DNA of 50,357 bases from Prevotella sp. UBA7764 (GTDB lineage Bacteria > Bacteroidota > Bacteroidia > Bacteroidales > Bacteroidaceae). Of this stretch, positions 44,459-50,357 are shown one piece after another. Numbering within the stretch: the first letter of the stretch is position 1; each line of letters begins with the position of its first letter. The position numbers were made by a program, and so were the translations under genes. The DNA is taken from NCBI GenBank assembly GCA_002481295.1, contig DLDU01000004.1:1-50357 (forward strand), written 5' to 3'. Below the pieces are notes generated by a model. It saw nothing but the letters and a program-made list of their open reading frames with translations. It ran no database searches and was not told the origin of the DNA.

Positions 44459-47200
44459 ATCGTGGTCACCGGATACGGTAATTTCAAGAAGTCATCCTTT
44501 ACCGGTTCCGCCTCCAACCTCAACACGCAGAAGCTTGAGGATGTACCTGTCGTATCCGTTACCGACAAACTCGCCGGTGGTGTGGCCGGTCTTACTGTGA
44601 CATCTTTGTCCAGTTCACCGGGTGCCGCCTCAAGCATTCGCATCCGTGGTATGGGATCTATCAATGCTTCCAACAACCCACTGATTGTCATTGACGGTAC
44701 TCCTGTCAGCTCCGGCAACTACAGTGAATTTTCATATAGCGATGCCGGTACCGACCTTTTGGCTACCCTTAACAGCAACGATATAGAAAACATCACTGTC
44801 ATCAAGGATGCTGCTGCAGCTTCTCTTTATGGCTCGCGTGCCGCCAATGGCGTGATAGTCATCACCACGAAGAGCGGTGCCAAGGGCAAGACCAAGGTAG
44901 ACTTCCGCAGTGACTGGGGTTTCTCTAATATGGCCATCGACTATCGTCCACAGCTCAATGGCCCCGACCGTCGTGCCGTGCTGCAAGAAGGTCTGAAGAA
45001 TTATTATATCTACGACCAGGGTATGGACGCCACGAAGGGCGCCGCGAAGGCCGCCACTGATGTCAATGAGTTCGCTGCTGAGCCGTCAACTGGTTGGACT
45101 GACTGGAAAGACCTGCTCTTCAAGACCGGTCACCACCAAAACTATGAGGCCAGTGTGTCAGGTGGTAGCGAGAACACCAAGTTCTATACCTCTCTGGCCT
45201 ACACCAAGCAGGATGGTATCGTTGCTAACGAGGGCTTGAAGCGCTATACGGGTAACGTAAACGTTTCCCACACCTTCGGTCGCTTCACGCTGAATGTCAC
45301 TTCTCAGCTAACAAAGATGAAGCAGAGTCTGGCTGACGAGGCCACATCCTATGATGGAGCACTTGCCAACTATGCGTTCTTCCAGAGTCCATCTTCACAG
45401 GCTTACGACGAGAATGGCAACTATGCCTTTGGTCAAGGCTTTGTAGGAGTCAACCCGCTCTACGAGTACCTGCACTCAAAAGACATCAACACCATTCACC
45501 GTTCCTATAGCACCGCGAAACTGGCATGGAACATTTGGGATGGTCTGACACTAAGTGAGAAGATTGCCTACGACTATACCGATGGCACGGAGAATGTGCT
45601 ATGGGACCGTGAGTCTAACAATGGTAAAGGCAACAACGGTGTCTATCAACGTATCAAGAACAACAATGAGCAGATTAACACCCAGACGCAGCTCTCTTAC
45701 ATCAAATCGTTTGGCAAGAACAATATCGACGCTCTCGTAGGCTTCGAGACGGAGGATAACCGTTATTCCTACACCTACGTCAGCGTGCAGGGATTCCCCG
45801 GCGATCTCTACGAGATTGGCAACTCCAGCACTCAGAGCGGTGGCGGTCAGCACAACGGCAGCCGTTTGGTATCTTACCTGGGACGTGTCAACTATAACTA
45901 CGACAACAAATACTATCTTGGCGCCAGCCTGCGTTCCGATGGTAGTTCTCGCTTGGCCCGTGACAGCCGTTGGGGTACTTTCTGGTCTGTCTCCGGTTCA
46001 TGGCGCTTTACCGAAGAGAAGTTCCTGTCTTCTATCAAGGATATCCTCACTGATGGCAAGCTCCGCGTATCTTATGGTATCAATGGTACTCAGCCCTCAT
46101 CACTGTATGGCTATATGAACCTGTTTAGATATGGTCAGTATTACAATGGCCAGAACGGCTTTGGTGTCGTAGGTGTCGGCAACCCCGACCTGAAATGGGA
46201 GAAGAACAAGGCCTTCGATATCGGTATCGACCTGACGTTCCTCGGAAAGTACTCGTTGACATTCGACTACTATAATCGTAAGACCAGCGACTTGATTATG
46301 GACATGCCGGTATCTGCTATCCCCGGTTATTACAACGGCAGCACTCCATATATGCCTACCGTTCCAAAAAATATGGGGTCAATGCGCAACTCCGGTATTG
46401 AGTTGGAACTTTCTGCCAACTGGATTCAGAACAAGGACTTCAGCTGGACATCTTCGCTGAACCTCTCTCACAACAGCAACAAGGTGCTCAAGCTCAATGG
46501 TCAGGATATGATTATGGATGCAGACTACTCCCGTGTGCTGGCCCACAAGGTCGGCGAGCCTTACAACTCATACTATGGCTATGAATATGCCGGAGTAGAT
46601 CCTAAGACGGGCTTGGAGAGTTACTACATCAACGATGGTACCGAGAATGCCCGCAAGACAACCACTGACGTCAACAAGGCACAGCGTGTCATCCTCGGCA
46701 GTAGCCAGGCAGACATCCAAGGCGGTATCACCAACAACATGCGTTGGAAGTTCATCGACTTCGGCTTCACCTTTACCTACCAGCTGGGTGGCGACGCATA
46801 CGACTATCCTCGTTGGCAGCACTCCAACGGCGGCAGCTTCCTGTACAATGGTTCTGTCCCCTCATATTATAAGCTGTCCGACATGTGGACTGGTCCTGAT
46901 GACACCAAGGCCAAATTGCCAAAGTTCCAGTATGGAAACACCTTTACATATTCTTCCCGCTGGATGATGCCGCTCGACTACCTGCGCTTGAAGAGCCTTA
47001 CTTTAGGTTTCTCTGTTCCACAGGCTTATCTCTACCGTATCGGTGTGTCCAAGGCACGCTTCTATGTGTCAGCATCCAATCTCTTCACCATCAAGTCGAA
47101 AGACCTGTATGTTGACCCGGAGATTCCGACAAACGGTATTTGCATGTTCGAGACTCCTGCTTATCGTACCGTTACTTTCGGTATCGAGTTGGGATTCTAA
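44156..47200 (+). CDS. SusC/RagA-family TonB-dependent outer-membrane transporter (right pair)
   Basis: A 1,014-residue outer-membrane importer. It starts like its left-hand counterpart: signal peptide to VMAQ, carboxypeptidase-D-like domain at 26-101. The plug (VTGYGNFKKSSFTGSAS, SIRIRGMGSINASNNPLIVI, IKDAAAASLYGSRAANGVIV) and barrel are different from the left copy, so it should carry another ligand. The C-terminal end TFGIELGF is a standard barrel signal. In the present orientation the spacer promoter P2 reads into it. SusD follows after 27 bp. Confidence 0.96.
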   Translation: MEKRLMTLLAGTFLFAGSVMAQTNVSGTVTSGDDGEPVIGAAVKVEGTNTGTVTDVNGHFQLNAPAGAKLVVSYLGMKPQTVKAGGNMKVVLVNDNKTLDEIVVTGYGNFKKSSFTGSASNLNTQKLEDVPVVSVTDKLAGGVAGLTVTSLSSSPGAASSIRIRGMGSINASNNPLIVIDGTPVSSGNYSEFSYSDAGTDLLATLNSNDIENITVIKDAAAASLYGSRAANGVIVITTKSGAKGKTKVDFRSDWGFSNMAIDYRPQLNGPDRRAVLQEGLKNYYIYDQGMDATKGAAKAATDVNEFAAEPSTGWTDWKDLLFKTGHHQNYEASVSGGSENTKFYTSLAYTKQDGIVANEGLKRYTGNVNVSHTFGRFTLNVTSQLTKMKQSLADEATSYDGALANYAFFQSPSSQAYDENGNYAFGQGFVGVNPLYEYLHSKDINTIHRSYSTAKLAWNIWDGLTLSEKIAYDYTDGTENVLWDRESNNGKGNNGVYQRIKNNNEQINTQTQLSYIKSFGKNNIDALVGFETEDNRYSYTYVSVQGFPGDLYEIGNSSTQSGGGQHNGSRLVSYLGRVNYNYDNKYYLGASLRSDGSSRLARDSRWGTFWSVSGSWRFTEEKFLSSIKDILTDGKLRVSYGINGTQPSSLYGYMNLFRYGQYYNGQNGFGVVGVGNPDLKWEKNKAFDIGIDLTFLGKYSLTFDYYNRKTSDLIMDMPVSAIPGYYNGSTPYMPTVPKNMGSMRNSGIELELSANWIQNKDFSWTSSLNLSHNSNKVLKLNGQDMIMDADYSRVLAHKVGEPYNSYYGYEYAGVDPKTGLESYYINDGTENARKTTTDVNKAQRVILGSSQADIQGGITNNMRWKFIDFGFTFTYQLGGDAYDYPRWQHSNGGSFLYNGSVPSYYKLSDMWTGPDDTKAKLPKFQYGNTFTYSSRWMMPLDYLRLKSLTLGFSVPQAYLYRIGVSKARFYVSASNLFTIKSKDLYVDPEIPTNGICMFETPAYRTVTFGIELGF

Positions 47201-47227
47201 TTGCGTAATATAAAAAGTAACAGATTT

Positions 47228-48784
47228 ATGAGATATTCAAAATATATTGCAGGTCTGACCTTCTGCCTGATGGGCTTGGCCACAATGAGCTCCTGCAGCA
47301 ATGACTGGATAGACCAGAGCCCGTCAAACGGAGTCAACGCCGAAGGGGCTATCAAGACAACAGAAGACATGAACACCGCACGCGTCGGTATGTATGCAGC
47401 CCTCAAGGGCAACAGCAACATGACTGACTACTACGGCCGCAACTTCTTACAGTATGCTGAAGTGCGTGGAGAGGATGTACAGTACAACTATAAGTATGGC
47501 TCTGCCCGTGGTGAGTTCTACTACAGTATGGAGTACACTAACCCCTCTGACTTCACACAGAGCAATGCCACGTGGCAGTCGCCTCTGATTGTCATCGGTC
47601 GTGCCAACCGTATCTTGGAGGCCAATGTCTCTGATGCCGAAGCCAATGCTCAAACTGTGGCTAAGTATAAGGCCGAGGCTCTTGTGGCCCGTGCTTTGTG
47701 CTCCTTCGACCTCACCCGCTACTATGGTAAGCCATATCTCCAGGATAACGGTGCCTCATGGGGCGCTCCTATCGTCACTACTTCATTGGAGTCTAACGCA
47801 CAGGTACTCCGCTCTACAGTGGCCGACTGTTATACGCAGATCATCAAGGATCTGGAGGATGCTATCAGCTCCGGAGCATTGAGTAAAGGCACAGAGGCTT
47901 CTGATGCTGCTTACTTCAACTATTGGTTTGCAGAAGGTCTGCTGAGTCGCGTCTACCTTACTAAGGGTGACTATACCAATGCGTTGAAATATGCAGAGGA
48001 TGTTATCACCAAATCTCCTTACAAGCTGTGGACGCGCGACCAGTATGTAAAATCCTGGTACAATGACGGTGCCGCACGCTACAACGAGGTGATGTTTGAG
48101 TTCGCAGTTAGCAGCAGTCAGGACTGGGTGGACCGTGAGGGCTATGCTTACGGCCTGATTGAGAACACTGATGTTGGAGGTGCTCCGGCAGGCTACGGTG
48201 ACCTTGTCATCACAAAGAGTTTCTCTGACATGCTGCTCAGCGATCCTGCCGACATCCGCAACGATGTCGTAGTAAAAGCTACTTCATCCAATGAGAAGAA
48301 AGCCAATATCTTTGGCGGTCGTGCTGTCTACATCAACAAGTTCCCTGGTATCAGCACGTCATCGCCTGTCGACTCTCGCTATGCCAACATACCTCTGATG
48401 CGTCTCTCTGAGATGTATCTCAATGCTGCCGAGGCTGCCTTCAATCTCGGTCAGAAGGAGAAAGCTGCTCAATACCTCAACGCTATCATCTCTCATCGTA
48501 CCACAGATGACAGCAAACTTGTGACGGCAGCTAACATCACAGCCAACCGCATCTACATTGAGCGCCGTAAGGAGCTCTTCGGTGAGGGTCATCGCTACTT
48601 CGACGCTCTGCGCCGTGGCGAGAAAGTGGTGAGATATGAATCAGCCGATGATCGCGGCTGGCATAACATCCTCAACAGCGATGCTCAAGTAATTGACACT
48701 TGGAGGTCAAAGAAGGAGCTTCCTTTGATTCCTGAGTATGAGGTTGACGCTAATCCTAACATCCAGCAGAACCCGCTGTATTAA
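47228..48784 (+). CDS. SusD/RagB-family nutrient-binding lipoprotein (right pair)
   Basis: A 518-residue surface lipoprotein partner of the right SusC. The signal peptide ends in ATMSSC with lipidated Cys at residue 23. AEALVARALCSFDLTRYYG is the usual N-terminal motif; IPLMRLSEMYLNAAEAAFNL and RKELFGEGHRYFDALRRGE are standard C-terminal ones. The frame opens at a TTG at 47201, but the ATG at 47228 starts the signal peptide directly. A terminator closes the unit at 48804-48839. Confidence 0.95.
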   Translation: MRYSKYIAGLTFCLMGLATMSSCSNDWIDQSPSNGVNAEGAIKTTEDMNTARVGMYAALKGNSNMTDYYGRNFLQYAEVRGEDVQYNYKYGSARGEFYYSMEYTNPSDFTQSNATWQSPLIVIGRANRILEANVSDAEANAQTVAKYKAEALVARALCSFDLTRYYGKPYLQDNGASWGAPIVTTSLESNAQVLRSTVADCYTQIIKDLEDAISSGALSKGTEASDAAYFNYWFAEGLLSRVYLTKGDYTNALKYAEDVITKSPYKLWTRDQYVKSWYNDGAARYNEVMFEFAVSSSQDWVDREGYAYGLIENTDVGGAPAGYGDLVITKSFSDMLLSDPADIRNDVVVKATSSNEKKANIFGGRAVYINKFPGISTSSPVDSRYANIPLMRLSEMYLNAAEAAFNLGQKEKAAQYLNAIISHRTTDDSKLVTAANITANRIYIERRKELFGEGHRYFDALRRGEKVVRYESADDRGWHNILNSDAQVIDTWRSKKELPLIPEYEVDANPNIQQNPLY

Positions 48785-48803
48785 TTTAGCTCTTGCATAA
48801 TAT

Positions 48804-48839
48804 ATGCGCCGGACAGAGATTTTAATCTGCCCGGCGCAT
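48804..48839 (+). terminator. Terminator after the right susD
   Basis: ATGCGCCGG (48804-48812) and CCGGCGCAT (48831-48839) pair perfectly and are followed by TTGTTTTATAC. Confidence 0.8.
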
Positions 48840-48873
48840 TTGTTTTATACTTGAAGGTTTAATAGATATTCTC

Positions 48874-48919
48874 TATATTCGTTGATTTTCTTTATGCCAT
48901 CGAAGATGGTGCGTTAAAA
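48874..48919 (-). repeat. 46-bp element outside the SusCD locus, right copy
   Basis: On the minus strand TTTTAACGCACCATCTTCGA followed by TGGCATAAAGAAAATC and AACGAATATA. It matches the left copy at 41 of 46 positions and lies in the opposite orientation, 90 bp past the right susD stop. Confidence 0.75.
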
Positions 48920-48967
48920 CGAAACCAAGTGCTGAATACTCATGGCCTTACACATATGAGCTTTGTG

Positions 48968-49129
48968 TCAGTGCCTTTCCACCAGCCATTCTGCTGCCAG
49001 CATCACGTTTATCGTATGTCCTTTGACTGTCAATTGCTCGTCATTGTCCATAGTGATAAGCAGCAGGTCATCGCAGTGGAATTTGTCTGAGGCCTTGACC
49101 AGCGCATTGAGCTCGAGTTGCCTTCTATA
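48968..49129 (-). pseudogene. C-terminal remnant of a DUF4143-type ATP-binding protein
   Basis: About 50 codons remain, reading ELNALVKASDKFHCDDLLLI then TMDNDEQLTVKGHTINVMLA and AEWLVERH before a stop. This resembles the end of Bacteroidetes AAA-type ATPases with a DUF4143 C-terminal domain, where a helix of the ALLKAS type precedes a strand with LLTM/D and a closing AxEWLx. Stops lie just upstream, so the rest of the gene is gone. Confidence 0.55.
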
Positions 49130-49396
49130 TCACTAACCTACATTATTTATGGAGATTATTATTCACACCAATATCCACGAATTAGCCACGAATTTCTCAA
49201 AAATATATAATTTATGAATAATTCGTGGTCAATTCATGATAATTCAATGTTTAAAAAGAGTAGAGTTAATGCTCATGAATAATCCAGGCTAAATAGTTAT
49301 TTACTGGTTGGGCAGTATGTGATGCGTCGTCCTCGCCGCACATACTTGCACAGCGAGACGCTGTGCCTCCTACTTGCCAGCTTCAAAGATAAGCAA
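49130..49396. other. Gene-free AT-rich interval
   Basis: No coding signal. CACGAATTAGCCACGAATTT and GAATAATTCGTGGTCAATTC give partly complementary ATTCGTGG/CCACGAAT pieces. Confidence 0.4.
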
Positions 49397-49502
49397 AACT
49401 TCAATAGAATGCAAGTTTTCACGTTGTAAACTTCGATAGAATGCAGTTTTTCGCGTTGTAAACTTCGATAGAATGCAATTTTCGTGCTGTCTACTTCGAT
49501 CG
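49397..49502 (-). repeat. 32-bp tandem repeat, three units and a partial fourth
   Basis: Units start at 49397, 49429 and 49461 (AACTTCGATAGAATGCAGTT plus TTTCGCGTTGTA with small changes), with a fragment at 49492-49502. The array touches the stop codon of the DUF1703-type gene. Confidence 0.85.
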
Positions 49503-50357
49503 TTAGGCTTTTATTTCCTCGTACTTCACGAGGTCGTAGCCTTTGATCTGTATCACGATTGGGTGGAGCGTGGAGCCGTGGAGCATGCTCTGCAACTTCT
49601 TGTCGGCCGCGTAGGTCTTGATCTGCTCCACGGCCTCGGACCATTGCTTCTCGGCCTCCGCCTCGGTAGCGTTGGCCTTCAAGTATTTCAGTTCCAGAAT
49701 ATAGCTGTGCGCCACCATCGGATAGGTGAGGTAGTTGGGCAACAGGAAGAAATCGCAATAGCCGTGGGAGAACTCCATCTCCGGTGCCACCTGATAGTAG
49801 TTGGTCAGCGTGAGGTAGGCATTCATGAAGCCTTGCAGGTTGCGCTCGCCCTCGATGAGTTGGCGGATGGCAGTGGTGTCGTGATAAGCCTTGCAGATGA
49901 ACTCTATCAGAGGGTGCCAGTCGCCGTCAAGCGCTGCGCTGTCATAGACACTTCGCAATGCGGCAGTGGGGAGCGCGTTGATATTCTGATATTCATCAAA
50001 CAGGTATTGATAGTACTGGATGCGCACATTGTTGTTGGGGATGATCAGTTTCAGCGTCTCACCGCGCACGCCACCTATGGTCAGCATGCCATAGTAGTAG
50101 AGCAGGCTGACGAAGTTGTCATAGTCCATGATTCGTTCGGCAGGGAAATGGCTGACAACCGTGCCTAAGATATATCCCTTCTCTGCGATCTCGTGAATGG
50201 TGCTGAGGCGGCTCTCTTCCATTCTGTCTATCTCTATGAGTCGCTTCAGCTTGCCATAGTCCGTCATCGTGTTGGGATCCACAAGGTCTTCGGGACGATC
50301 TCCGGTATCAACGAGCGTACTCATATAATAGCACACCATGTCGCAGTTGAACATCTT
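49503..50357 (-). CDS. DUF1703-type PD-(D/E)XK nuclease-fold protein, partial
   Basis: The C-terminal 284 or so residues of a longer protein whose N-terminus lies beyond the right edge. The visible part resembles the large Bacteroidetes family annotated as AAA-ATPase-like/DUF1703: FVSLLYYYGMLTIGGVRGET then LIIPNNNVRIQYYQYLFDEY, and a nuclease-fold end with YCDFFLLPNY and YILELKYLKANATEAE (Asp ... Glu-x-Lys). The expected N-terminal P-loop domain is outside the window, so ATP binding cannot be checked. The family is often present in many copies per genome; its function is unknown. Confidence 0.82.
   Translation of the reverse strand, partial: KMFNCDMVCYYMSTLVDTGDRPEDLVDPNTMTDYGKLKRLIEIDRMEESRLSTIHEIAEKGYILGTVVSHFPAERIMDYDNFVSLLYYYGMLTIGGVRGETLKLIIPNNNVRIQYYQYLFDEYQNINALPTAALRSVYDSAALDGDWHPLIEFICKAYHDTTAIRQLIEGERNLQGFMNAYLTLTNYYQVAPEMEFSHGYCDFFLLPNYLTYPMVAHSYILELKYLKANATEAEAEKQWSEAVEQIKTYAADKKLQSMLHGSTLHPIVIQIKGYDLVKYEEIKA

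Noticed and set aside
49397..49502. A short CRISPR array
   Set aside because: The 32-bp units are directly adjacent with no unique spacers, and no cas gene is present.

Overview
The window looks like chromosomal DNA of an anaerobic Bacteroidetes bacterium, most likely Prevotella or a close relative. The evidence is paired SusC/SusD genes, promoters of the Bacteroidetes type (TTTG, about 19-20 nt, TAnnTTTG), a DUF3098 gene inside an ftsX-uppP-truB-queA-folK cluster, a de novo GDP-fucose route, a rubredoxin next to a flavodiiron protein, and very weak Shine-Dalgarno signals. The genus is inferred from protein style; no rRNA gene is present. Most of the window is ordinary core genome with one tRNA (Val-GAC). 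No CRISPR array, intact insertion sequence or prophage was seen.

Layout. 1-5.3 kb: yaaA, a small unknown gene, a FucP-type sugar transporter, then RNase G, a 29-residue basic ribosomal-type protein and an HU protein on the minus strand. 5.5-11.5 kb (minus): an AmpG-like transporter, a glycosyltransferase and GDP-fucose synthase, then a fused and internally deleted VapB-VapC-like gene, then GDP-mannose dehydratase. 11.6-14.1 kb (minus): two tandem deoxynucleoside kinases and a P-loop/CYTH protein, then tRNA-Val. 14.2-15.7 kb: flavodiiron protein and rubredoxin. 15.7-16.7 kb: a gene-free kilobase holding an interspersed repeat. 16.7-24 kb: rpsO, typA and the folK-queA-truB-uppP-DUF3098-ftsX cluster. 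24-32.7 kb (plus): a radical SAM protein, a GNAT acetyltransferase, a three-gene RND efflux operon and an lpxA paralogue. 32.8-37.5 kb: a nucleotidyltransferase, pncB, a second gene-poor stretch with the same interspersed repeat, and a CCA-adding enzyme.

The most interesting region is 37.7-48.9 kb. Two divergent SusC/SusD pairs face away from a 1,015-bp spacer. The spacer is bounded by a 476-bp, about 97% identical inverted repeat. Each arm contains the leader, signal peptide and N-terminal carboxypeptidase-D-like domain of one SusC; identity stops abruptly before the plug domain, and the rest of the two SusC and SusD proteins differ. The spacer holds a tyrosine recombinase gene broken by a nonsense codon, a deletion and a frameshift. 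It also holds two consensus promoters: one reads the recombinase, the other reads out of the spacer into the right-hand susC. No consensus promoter reads toward the left-hand susC. The structure is what an invertible promoter choosing between two nutrient-uptake systems would look like, here perhaps frozen or dependent on a recombinase elsewhere. A separate 46-bp element lies in inverted orientation just outside both SusD genes.

The right end (48.9-50.4 kb) holds a remnant of a DUF4143-type ATPase, a 32-bp tandem repeat and the C-terminal part of a DUF1703-type protein running off the window.
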